Source of the DNA: Eumeta japonica
Lineage: Eukaryota > Arthropoda > Insecta > Lepidoptera > Psychidae
Assembly (NCBI GenBank): GCA_005406025.1
Contig: BGZK01000095.1
Location: forward strand, 186,001 to 250,000
Direction: 5' to 3'
Length of the DNA stretch: 64,000 bases
Each line of letters starts with the position of its first letter. Position 1 is the first letter of the stretch. Made by a program: the position numbers and the translations under genes. The notes under the pieces were generated by a model, which was not told where the DNA came from, ran no database searches, and was given only the letters and a program-made list of their open reading frames with translations. This document shows positions 24,040 through 36,744 of the stretch, one piece after another.

Positions 24040-24089
24040 ACAAAGCTTCTTTGTTAAGCCAGTACGTAATTAATAAATTACGTATTGGC
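24040..24089. repeat. Two adjacent short hairpins
   Basis: AACAAAG-CTT-CTTTGTT is followed directly by GCCAGTACGTAATT (24058-24071) pairing with AATTACGTATTGGC (24076-24089), 13 of 14 positions. Possibly a remnant of a palindromic transposon end. Confidence 0.4.
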
Positions 24090-25299
24090 CTACGCACAAA
24101 AAAAAAACAATCAAACAATGGACTATTAGATCATTTTGATAAACTTATGTAAAAATAAGAATATATCACCTTAAAGAACATCGATTGAGTTTCAACAATA
24201 AATTGATTGAAATCATTCAGATATGCGCTTTTATTATATTTGGGCTATTTAAAAAAAAAACTCTATGTAGAAAATACTAAAGATAAGAATCCTCGACTAT
24301 TGAATATATACTATAAACAAGATTTTACTAAAAAAATTACGGCAGGTCATACTAAAAACTATTACGGAATCTTAAAAAAAATTGCAAAAACATATCAAAA
24401 TATTATATGAAGATCAAGATGACTTCGTATTGACGTACCTTTACGATTTTAAAAACGTAATTTTGCACTGTAGATATATTTAATTTACGCTTGATGTTTA
24501 ATAAACACGGGTACTCGTGTTTATATTTTTTTTTGCTTACTTTTTTCTTCTGCTGACGTCGAAACGATAAGCAAGTACCATATGACCAATAACAAAGGTT
24601 ATTTTAAGATAAAGCGTACTTTAAAATAACAAAAACATATGACATAAACAAGAAATTACTAGTCATTACCTTGAGATTTTTTTTTGTATTAACAAATATA
24701 CGATTAACTGTCACACCCGTTGGAAACACTAGTCGGTTTGATAAATATGCGTATTAAATTATGCGAGTCGTATTTTAATCGCTTGTTTTTATTTCAAACA
24801 AATAGTGAAGAAAAAGCAAAAAAGATTTATATAGTTTGCAATTAAAATATTAGCAACGAGACTAGCTTACTTAAATCTTCCAAGCAGCAAAACAGAAATT
24901 AATACTTAATAATTCATGAAATTAATACTTAAATCGTAATGGATATTTTCTTTTAGTGGGTACCCTAAACACTTTCAGAATAAATAAGGCCACAAAATTA
25001 ACAACTACCTGAAAAAAAAATGAGTAATATCATTTGTCGCTGCTCGACCTTCAGTCTCCAGTCATTATTTATATAAACGGATTTTAAAGCCTCGTAATTT
25101 TTTTCAACACCAATTTCATACACAGCAACATCAATTTTTTTTAGGATTACGTACTAATATGAAGAAATATAAAACTAAAGGTAACTCTAATTATATCAAT
25201 AGCCTAATGACTTAGTGGATAGATGACAACGGTCATATAACGAATTTTTATATGACCGAAATATTTATAGATACAGTGTCTTGTCACGCCAAGGAAAAG
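24090..25299. other. AT-rich spacer
   Basis: Nothing supported. Confidence 0.5.
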
Positions 25300-25594
25300 A
25301 AATTGTATTAATTTGCAGGGAGAAAATGTCACAGAATTGCCAAAAAAAAACAAAAAAAAAACTGTTGATACGATCGCTACCAAACTTTTTTAAATTGTGA
25401 ACATTCAAAAATCAAAGAAAAATAGAATAAAACGAATTTCGTATAAATTCGTAGGGAAAATATGACATAACATTTGCAAAGAATAAAAAAATTGCTAATA
25501 TGAAGATTTCCTAAAAAAAATTATTAAAATCGGTCCAGCCGTTTTGGAATTGATATGGAACATACACACATCAATTTTTACACATATATAGATT
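25300..25594 (+). repeat. Transposon 3' portion with AAATCGGTCCAGCCGTTTTGG
   Basis: The segment ends in ATCGGTCCAGCCGTTTTGG, AACATACACACATC and TATATAGAT. This arrangement is common near the ends of lepidopteran non-autonomous elements. It abuts the SINE at 25595. Confidence 0.4.
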
Positions 25595-25800
25595 GAGAGG
25601 TTTGATTCTTGGCACCCTCCACGTTGGCCTAATACGGGTTGAGGGACTGTTATCACTGATAACGCAATACGTGAACGTCTGATGCACAGCTTTATTAACT
25701 AAAATTAAAAATGAATTCGACATTAAAACCAGGATTTGAACCCGTCTACCTTCAGGTTTGAAGGCTAACTTTTTAACAATCCATAGACCATTACCAGCAC
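25595..25800 (-). mobile_element. tRNA-derived SINE copy
   Basis: The minus strand begins with GGATTGTTAAAAAGTTAGCC and ACGGGTTCAAATCCTGG, a perfect B box. The body reads GTTATCAGTGATAACAGTCC, CTCAACCCGTATTAGGCCAA and CGTGGAGGGTG. Same family as at 13.6, 19.8 and 41.6 kb; both head and body are present. Confidence 0.7.
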
Positions 25801-25859
25801 ATTTACGAAGTCGTTATTATATCTAATGTAAGCACATTACTTAAGACCATAATACAAAT

Positions 25860-25909
25860 ATATAAACATACACACGTACACACAAACACACACACATACA
25901 CATGCACGC

Positions 25910-25951
<42 letters not shown>
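25860..25951. repeat. Compound CA/TA microsatellite
   Basis: An imperfect ACAC/CATACA tract (25868-25914) runs into an uninterrupted TA run (about 25915-25947). Confidence 0.9.
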
Positions 25952-25953
<2 letters not shown>

Positions 25954-27726
25954 CATCATAATACATATATACAATATACAGTCCTAAATTAGTTTCTAAC
26001 TTGTCCGATTTTCTATGTTACTAAAACGTCAAACAAGGTTTCGAGTTTGGACATTCAGTCGTCGCGGTCTGGCGGTTTCAAATGAAATCACTGAAGAATT
26101 ACGAAACTGAACACACCGTTGCCAAATGTTTGCAGGCTCATGAAACATTGCAGTTTTTACATTGGGTCTCACAATGATTTCATTGGATTTCCGTATTGTA
26201 TTAGATTACCAGAATTTATTTTTCTTTTTTAATTATTTAGATATTCTTATTATTGTTATATCAATATTATGCTAATATAATATCATTCCCTAAATATTAC
26301 AATGGTTATTTTTTTTTTTTTCATATGAACGTATCTTTTTGGTGTCAAGTTAAAAATTTATACAAATTGAGCTTTGGTAGGTATTTCCGAAGGTATCCCG
26401 ATTTAGTTGTCTACAGATTTTATATGAATATATACGGTTAATGGTTGACAAAAAAATTCAAAATGCAAAAGCAATTTTAGGTCACTAAATGTTTTCAAAC
26501 TAACCTGAGCTTTAGTGGGATTCTATAGTATTTTGTTGCGTCGAACAAAAAAAAATCATATTATTAACTCCAATATCTATTTTATCGGTGTATCTCTAAT
26601 ACATTATCAATAATAAAAAAACACTATTGGTAAACGTTAACTATAAGGTTTTAGAGATTATTCACACATTATGTAGCAAATCTTAGGTCGAATTTTACAG
26701 TTAGCTTTTTATATTTCGATACAACTAGCCATTAGACTTTTCAAGAAACAAAATGTAATCTAATCTGTAACGATAGAAAAATGTTTTATTCATACGTAAA
26801 TCGTAGTTCTTAAATGCTTTAGACGCTCAGTAAATTAAGGTTAGGACGACGGTTAAGAAATCTGTTGCCCATTTTATTGATCTGATCTAAATCAAAAATC
26901 TTCCAGAATGCATTAGAAATATCTGAAAAGGATATTAGTGGCCTCATAACCAAAAACAAATAACGTAATGTAATAATATAATATTTATGCAAACATATAT
27001 AATATATTCCTACCCACTTTCATTAATATACATAAAATACTCAAATTAGATCATTTGTGAAATCACATTTGTAAAATTACAAAAAATACGTTAAATATGG
27101 AATAATTATTTAAAAGCAATACTATTTAAAACTAAGTAAATGTGAATAGTAGTAAAAAAGGCATATTATTAGAACGTAAATAAACTTATTGACCTCTGTA
27201 TGATTTATCAGAATAATGTAAAGCCTAATACAATCGTAATTCTGTTACAAACGACTAATATGTACTTAAATAAAATAATTTTTTTTTTGAGTAAATCTCA
27301 ATATGCGTTGTACTTACAGCTCTTACTTAGTAAAGGAAACTTACAAACATTTTTAATAGAACTAATTACAAAGGCCACAGTGGTATATCACTCACTGCAT
27401 ATCGAATTAGCTCTTATTAAAGAAACACGCGAGCACAGTAATCGTATCTGGCTAAAGGGTAACCCTATCAAATGTAGTAGGCATACTTTTACTATGGGGA
27501 TAGGGCTGAATAAAAGTCAACTCTATTTATCAGCACAATATCCGGGACGACTGCCCCGGCCGTTCAAAGAAGCAATTTAAACGTCGATCAGAATCAATTG
27601 ATTAACCTTTTGTGATGGAACGGCTACGAAATGCTACCTCGATATGTCCCATATCTTTATTAGAGACGGAAAAAAAAATGCTCTACGTTTGATACGGAAA
27701 TGGTAACATTGAAGTTATGTATTATA
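25952..27726. other. AT-rich spacer
   Basis: No gene supported. A 126-codon frame at 27200-27580 has no motif; its last third is compositionally less AT-rich, but I cannot assign it. Confidence 0.4.
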
Positions 27727-27791
27727 TGACTTCTAGACTCAATTTTCCGTCCAGACACGTGTCGTGGACGGAAAATTGAGTCTAGAAGTCA
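27727..27791. repeat. Perfect 27-bp inverted repeat with palindromic loop
   Basis: Arm 27727-27753 begins TGACTTCTAGACTCA and ends TTTTCCGTCCA. Arm 27765-27791 is its exact reverse complement. The 11-nt loop is GACACGTGTCG, whose first ten bases are themselves a palindrome. Perfect arms imply a young event or selection; no flanking target duplication is seen. Confidence 0.9.
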
Positions 27792-27992
27792 GTGTATACA
27801 AAAAGTGTTTATATATTGATTAATAAGCACGTGTATATTTCGGAGAACGGCTGGCAAAGACTGCAGAACTTCATGTCCATTGAATCTTCATATACGCCTC
27901 TTGCTTTATTTAAAACAATCAAACTTTGATGTTACGTGTAAGCTTGTCGGTTTCAGATGTTTAAGACTTAAGCTTTTTTTTTTAATTCGCTA

Positions 27993-28338
27993 CCAATTAG
28001 CACAAGATTTCCTAGGGCGCTCCATGTCGACCCTTTCATCACGCATATTCTTATACAGATCTTAGCGTCAGTCTACTTGCATTCATACTTCTCAGGTCGC
28101 CAAACCACCTCAATATCTCTTCTTGTATTCGTTACACGTTCTTTTAAACCACAGTGTCTTCTGATATCACTACTACGATATCTATCTGTCGGGCACACTA
28201 CGCATAAATGGGCCGTAACTCCGCTGCCCAATCACCATTACCGTATATAAGCGTGTGGACCAAAACTCAGTTAGGGATAGCCAAACGCGCTTACCGTAAG
28301 ACACTTTTACTAATGATAACAGGCAGCAAGGCCGCATT
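27993..28338 (-). pseudogene. Non-LTR retrotransposon reverse transcriptase tail remnant
   Basis: The minus strand encodes, with frameshifts, the C-terminal end of a LINE-type ORF2. The pieces are NAALLPVIIS, then SSDIRRHCGLKERVTNT, then ILRWFGDLRSMNASRLTL, then YKNMRDERVDMERPRKSCAN. These match in order the remembered family signature DIRERCGLKEDVVTRVE, MLRWFGHLERMNESRLT, IYRA...GKVGRGRPRKSY. At least two frame changes and an upstream stop mean it is dead. The catalytic YADD region is not in the surviving piece. Confidence 0.75.
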
Positions 28339-28843
28339 CATTTTGTTTCCCCATCTTCGTATTTCATCGCTGTCTGTTCACTGTCACTATCATGTTTACC
28401 GTCATTTACAAACAAAGAACCTAACGATAAACTCACATATTCAAACCTTCACATGTTCAAACCTTTCGCCTCAAATATCTACACACATGAAGAGAAAGGG
28501 TAAGTCAATGCAAATTATTATCTCACAGAACACAACGAATCTCATAAATAGCGATTCTATTTTAGAAATGTTCGATCGATACAAAAAAATTCTAGATTTC
28601 ATGTGTTACTTGTAAAATTAAAATATTACCATTGGATATAAAGTTGATTCACCGACTGTGCGATTAATGGCGGCTTAAAATAAACTTTGCGAAGCCCTCT
28701 GGTGGCGAAAAAGGACACAGGTTACATGTACAATTTTTTTTTTTTAATATTATTTCAAATTTTTAATTGTAAAATGCAAACCATCTTTAGTGAATTTTAA
28801 AATAATTCATAGTATTCACTACAATTCAAGAAATAGGAACTTA

Positions 28844-29056
28844 TTACTGCTTATCGAACTCCTTAATAAGTGTATAGCAATCTGGTTTAGATGATGCATC
28901 TGCTTCAATAGATAAAAGAGCAAGGCTGAAAATCTCGGTTGGCTCACTGTATTTTCTTAAATAATTATTGATTAAGTTTAATTTAGAAAAACTCTTATCG
29001 GCAGATTGGGGAATCCAGAAAGAAGTGTCGAATAAAACTGGTTTAATTTGAGTAAC
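28844..29056 (-). pseudogene. hAT transposase C-terminal dimerisation domain fragment
   Basis: The minus strand has a 70-codon clean frame ending at TAA (28844-28846). It reads VTQIKPVLFDTSFWIPQ, SADKSFSKLNLINNYLRKY, SEPTEIFSLALLSIEAD, PDCYTLIKEFDKQ. The pattern SFSKLKLIKNYLR...E.L..LALLSIE is the hATC dimerisation domain of hAT and ZMYM1-like transposases. A stop lies just upstream and no BED finger or RNase-H core was found, so this is an orphan C-terminus. The frame is intact over the domain, unlike the other transposase relics here. Confidence 0.75.
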
Positions 29057-30026
29057 ATCAACAAAATATTATGAAACGGCAGTATATTACACTAACTACT
29101 TATAGGGATGTCATGTCTTATAGTAAGCAAAATCTTTACTCGCGGTGACGGCTTTTAGTGGACCTAAAGCTAAATATTTTTCCTTATTTGTTGGCCCTTG
29201 GGCCACTAGGCTGTGGGCGCGCGCCGCCGGCTGACGTAGTCAACGCGTTGCGCCAACCCCTTGCGCGACTCAAAGAAAGGTAATAATGTATTTATCATCC
29301 TAGACACATAGCTAGGTTGACAATTACGTTACCTTGTCTTTCTGTATATGAATTTTTTTTTCATTCTATAGACACAAAGGCGTAAACACGCTACTCGATT
29401 TCGATGAGTCTTGTTTCTTTTTAATCTTGCAAGTGTTATTAACGATAAAATAACAATCAGAGTTCAAAGTGGCGACAGTCAAACGGCATAATCAAAGTCA
29501 AAAAAAATAATAAAATGCAGTAGACCCATCGGATGGAATACCTTTAAATAAGTTTTTTAGAGTAATTTTCAGACTTCTTGGCAAGTTGTAATCATTTTAA
29601 TTATGACATTTCTTTTTAATTTATTTTTGTCTTTTCTTAAGAATATACTTAATTAACATTAGTAATTAATTAAGTAAAGTAATATAAATATTTACGAGAA
29701 TGCCCTATTATTCGTTCATACAGGTACAAGCTAATGACATCTTAACTCGATCAATACAGCTAAGTCAATTGTTTAAACGCCACCTGGAAGCTGTAACCCT
29801 ACTAATCGAATTTAATACACAATATTGCGGAACATATATTTTGTTGAATAGCACTACATAGCATCATTAAGTTTCCACTACTTGTGCAGTCTCGTGCTTG
29901 GGCTTACTAGAAGCTGTTCAGTTCCATGACCAATGCATTAGTGATGATTAAACTAAGCAGATCACGCAGCATCCTTAATAATCAAAGCCACTTAACAATA
30001 TGTTATATTTAGAGATTTAATAGAGG
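29057..30026. other. Spacer with a short GC-rich patch
   Basis: About 29214-29275 is very CpG-rich (GGGCGCGCGCCGCCGGCTG). The rest is AT-rich. A perfect 11-bp hairpin with arms TACTTAATTAA/TTAATTAAGTA lies near 29645-29676. Confidence 0.45.
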
Positions 30027-30565
30027 CTCATATATATGCCATTTTCTTGAACAACTTGTCGCCATTTTGTAGGTAGTGACATAAAATCATTGCTGTAGAA
30101 ATTTTGAGACTTCTGATCAAAAAACGGTGACAAGTAGTTTTGACAGTCCTCTGTTGATGTTAACTAACACTAGCCAAACAATTATGAAGAGACCGAAACA
30201 GGTGAAAAATTGAGGTTGCAGTAAGGTAAGGGCTGGCAGGTGGATGCATTAACACTTCCCAACCAAACTCTTTTAGTATTTTCTGAGTGGCTAAAAATGT
30301 GTGGGGGCTGACGTTATCATGGTGAAAAACCACACCCTTTCTGTTGATCAATTCTGGCCGTTTTTTCCGATGGATTCATTCATTTTGGTGGACAGGAAAA
30401 CAATAGAAAAATGGCGGCATACCGTTTCTATTTTTTGTTTTTTTGGAATATTATTTATTTAATAGTTTCAATACTAGCCAGATACAAAGAACACAACCAA
30501 AAAGATTTTACTGGAACTTTTTACTTATACAATACGAAAAAACGTTTTTTCCGACCTTTCTTATT
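30027..30565 (-). mobile_element. Internally deleted D,D34D mariner (copy 1)
   Basis: The minus strand encodes the catalytic C-terminus: INRKGVVFHHDNVSPHT, LATQKILKEFGWEVLMHPPA, SPYLTATSIFHLF. HHDN carries the second catalytic Asp; the third is replaced (expected SDYHLF, observed SIFHLF). The right terminal repeat at 30530-30558 reads ACGAAAAAACGTTTTTTCCG then ACCT, as in copy 3. The start-codon region (GATGGATTCATTCATTTTGG) is joined directly to the INRKG region, so about half the coding sequence is deleted. The left terminus is also missing. Non-autonomous at best. Confidence 0.8.
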
Positions 30566-30687
30566 GGCACAAGAAACTACTTAAAAAAGAAATTTGTTTA
30601 CGCTTTAATAGTATTTGCTTATTTACAAATGACCATTTTGTAATAACAATAAAAATTATTCCATTAAATATTTCTTACCCGTTACTA

Positions 30688-31607
30688 AGGGTCTGTTTTA
30701 TAAATGATAGAGCTTTTATTCGTTGTTATTTGCTCATTTTACTAATGGCAAAATTACATATCCTTATCGATGACATTTACCGCAACCGGTTCTATAAAAG
30801 CATTTTAATTATTCGTTACGTGAACAAAAACATTTTACAACCAAGTATATTGCGTGAAAATCGATTAACAACGACTGACAATCTAATTCAACGTCGTGAT
30901 ATATTTAGTTAGTGCATAACCACTATCACCTAATAACATTTTTCAACCGAACTCTCCATTTTCAAATCAACTTTTTAACGTACTTTAATTTAAAATAGTC
31001 AAATCGTGTGCTAATTTCACCATTTAACAACTATATTATTATAGTTAAATATGCATCACAAATAGATTGTACATTCATTGAAAAATAACTTATTTTGTTT
31101 CTAAAACTTCCGCCTGGTGGTTGGATTCTAATATGTGTGAAATCTAGCGCACCAATCACACATGTAAACTTTGCAATATTGCAAAAAAAATCCTGAATAA
31201 CAGGAGATGCGTGTATTTTAATGTAAATATTTTTCAGAGTTGCAATTGCCTTTGATACTTTCCAAATCACGTTGCAAGTTGTAGCTTTTGACATACCAAT
31301 AAAATCATTAGCTGCTATTAACAAGACAGACACGGAGCATAAAATCTAAGATTTACTAAAAGTTGCTTCATTGGAGTTATAGTTTATTTCGTTAGGTAGC
31401 TAGTTTCCAGCTTTTTCCAATTTTCAACAAAAATTTTTCAGCACAATTCTTTGAAAAACAAATTCGACATTAAACACCTCGATCATCGAATAATCGAATA
31501 TATTGCAATAAGCAATATCTTTCTTGAAAATACCTGGTCGCCGCATTTCCGTATCGTAGTCATTACTGTTATAAAAAACTAACATCACTTTCAGGATCGT
31601 TAGACAT
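30688..31607 (-). pseudogene. PIF/Harbinger (HARBI1-like) transposase pseudogene
   Basis: Read on the minus strand from an ATG at 31605-31607 (MSNDPES). Pieces in family order are YDTEMRRPGIF, ENWKKLETSYLTK, stop, TITPMKQLLVNLRFYA, then a frameshift to SVLLIAANDFIGMSKATTC, NVIWKVSKAIATLKNIYIKI, SPVIQDFFCNIAKFTCVIGA, LDFTHIRIQPPGGSFRNKIS, YFSMNVQSICDAYLT. After another break comes LLGDSGYALTKYITTLN. ALDFTHI and LLGDSGYAL carry two of the DDE acidic residues. The GGGTCTGTTTTATAAATGAT motif at 30689-30708 may be its right terminal repeat. At least three frameshifts or stops make it inactive. Confidence 0.8.
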
Positions 31608-31639
31608 TTTCCAACAAAAAAAAAGGATTATGTGGTTTT

Positions 31640-32099
31640 ATGAAACCACGGTATAAGTGAAACTTTTTTTTTACATTATAGACATTTAACTAAAAATTTT
31701 CGGAATAATATTCCACTAAGGGCATAAAAATCGCTTCATCAATCTTAATTTTATACTTGGAAAATGGGAATGAAAATGGGAAGTGATAAAAGTAGACCAG
31801 GTCTCCAACTAATTTATTTTTATTGAACTCTGTGTCTTAGAGTACGACATACACAATACTTATCAATTATTTAGATAATATACACATTTTAAAAAACTGA
31901 AAACAATAAATCGATGTAATAAATTAATTCATCGTCATTTATTTTTGCACTATTCTTTGCTCTTTTCTCGTTAATCAGTTCTTTTGGACTTACTAGCTGT
32001 GTCGTTGTTTACCAAAATCAAATAAATAACAATATTTACATTAAACACTGACAAAAAACAAACAAAAGAGCGTGGAGCACGGGCACAAACGAGTAATAG
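31640..32099. other. AT-rich spacer
   Basis: Nothing supported beyond an imperfect palindrome GTGGTTTTATGAAACCAC at 31631-31648, which could be a transposon end. Confidence 0.45.
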
Positions 32100-32225
32100 T
32101 TTAAACACTACACGGTCAGCTGATGCGAACTATAGGCGCCGCCATATTGGCCTCGGCTGCCCTGACGAGCGCCTTTCACTTTACCCCTACTCTGCGGCCG
32201 ACTGTAATGCGACATGCAAATGCAG
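32100..32225. promoter_or_regulatory. GC-rich patch with YY1/Pho-like motif
   Basis: A short CpG-rich island contains GCGCCGCCATATTGG, close to the GCCAT core of YY1/Pleiohomeotic sites. It may be a regulatory element or an unrecognised promoter; no exon follows that I can identify. Confidence 0.3.
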
Positions 32226-35200
32226 ACGAAAAAGTTTGAGACGATGTAATAAAAGTTTAACTTTAAAAAAAAACCGAAGAATAATAAAAATTAAGAAATG
32301 TTCGTAGATACGATACGCTAGCAATCAACGTGAAATTTACAAAAAACCTACATACATAAGTAACGATTCGTAAAATAGGAAACCGACCACTACCGGATAG
32401 TAAAATTTAATAGTATAATTTACCGACAAATACACTAAAGCATGATTATAATACATAAAATTATTTCAACTGGACAAAATTCAGTTTGTTCGATAACTAT
32501 TTATAAAATTTAACAGTTTGTTCCCCATTAATATTTATTCCACTTTTTCACGACGTGCACTATCCTACATCAATTTGATTTGATTGATCGTCTCAAGTAT
32601 TCCTAAATTAGAATTCATATGACCATAATGTCACCGTTTTCTTTTTACATGCAATACAAGGATAAACTAGATTTGTTAGCTATGTCTTTACTATAAAAAT
32701 TAAACTTTTGACCTTAAATATGCTCTTAGCATGAAAAATTCTTATTGAATATTCATTATTTTAGTATAGTTTACGTAACTTTATATATGATATAAATTAA
32801 AGCTTTGTATATACTGTGTTTTTATCTAAGTAATGGGCTAATCAATCCATTTTTGTATTATCTATTGAATTGTACCCACTTTTACGCAACCTTCACAATA
32901 ATGATATAAAATTGGTCTCTCACGCACCAATATTTAATGCAACTGTATTTCGATATTATCTTTGGTCAATGTTACACTAGTAAGTTTTACGATTTTTCCG
33001 AGAGCCATTTTAGTAATATAGACTATCTATTGCTAGTAAGGTCATTAAAACCATATCAGATTATTTAATTTGAACTAAACTTAGGTTCTGTTTCAATTGC
33101 TAACAATTTCACTCAAATGGACGATAATTTGATGACTAAAAAAGCGTGTGAACTGCGCGCGCACTCGCGTGTCCCATTATCGTATTTTTAGATATGTCAT
33201 AATGTGAACGTACAAGACAGAACGTTTTATACGAGGAATAGAAGGTGACAATTGCAGAATTCAGATGTGTCAATTAAACTATTTGTTACAAAAATAGCAA
33301 AACTTTGTTTGCGTATACGTTGATATGTGGAGATGATACAGAAAGAATAGTATAATTTACATGCTAATAACTCCGATGATAAATTTGTTTCTCAACATGC
33401 AACGAAAGGTTATCGACTGTACTATTGGGCACATACGAATTATTGGCTGATCTATCCCACGGAATAAGACGCATGATAGAAACTAGAGCGGCTAAAGCCC
33501 GACTTCAGAAAAAAATGAAATAATATTTGCTGAATTTTGAACTCAGTTCGGTTGGATTGTGGTACTCAGTTTTTTCTAGATAGATAAAACAAAAGAATAG
33601 TTCCGCAAATAATAACAAAATATTTGATATTATATGATAACGTGAGTCTGGTGGAATCAACAGCGCTTGCGTTATCTGGCACGTACGTTTATAGCCCACT
33701 TACTTTGGGAGACGTCAATTGCTTAGCAATACTCTGTTCGTCTATACAGTTATATATTTATAGTAATTATATGTGTTAAAAATAATTAATTACTAACTTT
33801 TTTTCCATAAATAAAAGCAGCCATGGTTTTTTTTAACGATTGATGCTTATAATGTAAGTGATTAACTAAAATATTGTACTAAATTCAAATCTTCTACCTC
33901 TAAATGTGTATGATGATATAAAAGACACCTTCTTAATCGGTTAAAAATCTTGTAGTAAAAATTGACGCGACATTATTCATATAAGATATTACAAAGATCT
34001 GAAGAATTTAATGATAATTTAAAATAAAATCAAGATGTTCAATGTCCATTCTTTTAAAAGAAAAGTAAAATTTCATATAAGCTCTCTTACCGGTAAATTC
34101 TTAAAATCGTTTACAATATCCTGTAATGATTCAACAGTATAATTGTGAATTAATTGACCAATCGTGTTCATATTTTTACTTACCAGTGGCAGTCGGGAAT
34201 GTCATGAAATATAAATTATTATTAACTCGCGCCTACTTCCCAAAAGGGCAAAAAGAGATAACCGATATTCACATGTACGATTTTTACATGTCCCTCTTGC
34301 TTCACGGACATCTATCATTCTTTTTATATTAGCTCGTCGGTTTCGGGCGCATGAAATTAGACCCTTCTCTAGTATTTCTCATCACTTTGCTCTGCACCGC
34401 ATCCATATTTCTTTATCAAAAACCTCTGTATCCAATTTTTAGGTGTAATAATTCCCCATTATTCGAATACCAAAAAATTCAATAAGTAAGTTTCTCCGAT
34501 CATTTCCATTCCCTTAAGATACGTTTTCAGATGTAATATTTGTACCAAAATAAAAAAAATGTATACCTTAAAGCCGATTATTCTGAAATGGGATGGGCTT
34601 TGATCTCGGACGATTTGATTTATGTGTGATTGTAATGGATTATCGTCTTTTCACAAAACATAAAAGAAATCATCGTGATGATGATGCACTCTGACAATTT
34701 TTGTAATTTACAAGTCAAAACATAGCTATATTTATGTATTTAAAAGGTCGACATTAAACTAGTTCATTTAATATAAGGATCATTCGTAATAAAATAAAGA
34801 TGAATTATTGAAATTATAACTTTTGTTTCTTTTACATATTCAGCTGAAAATTTTACATGTTTTATGAACAAAGTTATTATAACGTGCATTACTTCAAATC
34901 TCGTAGGTACTAGATTGAAGTAGATATTGTTTATATAAGATACAAATGGTAATGTTTTGGCAACTAACAATTTAATATATGTATTTTGTATAACTGTTAT
35001 TAGGTACTTCAATTATTTAATGTTCACGAAGCCCTAATAAAAAACAAGGTAAAATAAATTAAAAGCGTTCACTTTGTCTCTAGAGTTTTCTTTCATCTAA
35101 AGTAAGTGAAAATAATAAAATTCACATTTTTTAGACAGCCTCACCGAAGTGCTCTTAGCTTATTTCGTTGAAACGATATAGTTTCTTTTTCATTTCCTTT

Positions 35201-35479
35201 TGTTTATCCTTAAATTGCTCTTTTTAAAAAAAATATTTTTTTGTTCAGATAACTTTTTCTAAATAATCAAATTTTAATATGAATAAATAATAAGCTGAAA
35301 TAAAGACTTCAGAACTCCATCAACCACAAAAATCTATTCACTTCGTGTGTCGTTAATAAAGAGTTTGGTGTTTATTTAAATTCTCTTACACAAGAGAAGG
35401 ACTAGACCTCATAGTATTTTGTGTCTGTTACAATCTAATATAAGTTGAATGGTTCACTCTTCCTTTACTTTTCTATCAT
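32226..35479. other. AT-rich spacer
   Basis: Over 3 kb with no conserved frame, repeat end or hairpin that I can support. Confidence 0.5.
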
Positions 35480-36260
35480 AGAACGATACACTCGACCAAA
35501 AGTCGAACAGCTTAAATGACCGTTGACCCCTGACTCGATCTTATAGCGCAGCGTTGCAGCAGCGAGCGAGTGCATGGCTAATGCACGGCATCTCTGTGGA
35601 CGATGTTTATGCGCGCGCTTAAGGGTCGGTGTACTCATTACATGATAAGCATCTGTTTCATTTGCATTGAAATTTATTACGAAACAACTTATATAATAAT
35701 ATTGTATGTAACAATAAAATCATGCTCGACTAGAAAAACAGATGTTCCAAGGGTGACTAATAATGTACTTTCTAAATATTTACCAGAAGACATGTCATTT
35801 TTATTTAGTTTCATTTGTTTTTAGTTTTGATGCATACGATAAACGATGTTCTTTTTGTGGTATAAACACATCGTCTCTTAACTGCAACGCTATGTACCAT
35901 CAATGGCGACAATATGCATTAACAGAAAAGCAGGTTATCACCTCTTACGTGCCTAAGTCACGAGTTCTGAACTCTTAAATAACAACAGCTGTACAGCCGC
36001 AGCAAATAAGGTCATTACAGACGCTCAGCCGCCTGCTTGTCCAGCGTGCGGATTAGACATCGCAGACATGGAGTTCAGTTTTACGTGAAATGCCAACGCC
36101 CGGCAATGTGAACTAGTGAGCATTCGTAACAAACAGAACTATAAATCGAAGGGAAAATTGATCCATGAGCCGAAAACATAAGATCAGATTTGTATGTAAA
36201 TGAGACGTCGTTGTCGTGCACAAAAGAAATAAAAAGCATTTCTAAAAGAGAATAACAATA
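35480..36260. promoter_or_regulatory. GC-richer non-coding region
   Basis: Two patches (about 35480-35640 and 35940-36150) have raised CpG without coding or repeat signature. Candidate regulatory DNA from composition only. Confidence 0.25.
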
Positions 36261-36744
36261 ATTGTTACGGACAGCCGCGCTCTTAATGTAATTTGTAAAT
36301 AAATGAATTATTTTGATTTATGAGAACGGACTTAGGTTAAGAATTCTGTTGCGTTTTATTGTATTTTGTGTTTTTATTAAATAATTTGAATGCTTGTCTT
36401 ATTATTATCCGAGTAGGGATTAGTTGTACGAAATTATATATTTTGTAAATGTTTGCGTGTTGTGTATATTTATTGTTTTTGGAATATATCTTGTTATGCG
36501 TATTTTTAACGTGTTTTTGTCGTATATTTTGTTTTGTTGTATTAAATCATAAATACGAAATCATTATGATGCGCATATAAGTTGCAAATAAAATTTTGCC
36601 TTGACGGGGGACCAATCTGAGGCCGAGAACTACGGCGGTCGTTACGGTAGGACCGCGAATAGGTGTACCGAGCGCATGTGGCGCTCATGCGTAAAATATG
36701 CAAAGAGCATGGCCACACCCCTCGATTAAAATGTATGCAGCTCA

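Noticed and set aside
25860..25951. Possible CRISPR-like or satellite array
   Set aside because: Simple CA/TA microsatellite with no spacers or larger repeat unit.
27200..27580. 126-codon open frame
   Set aside because: No recognisable domain and very AT-rich start; may be partly regulatory DNA.
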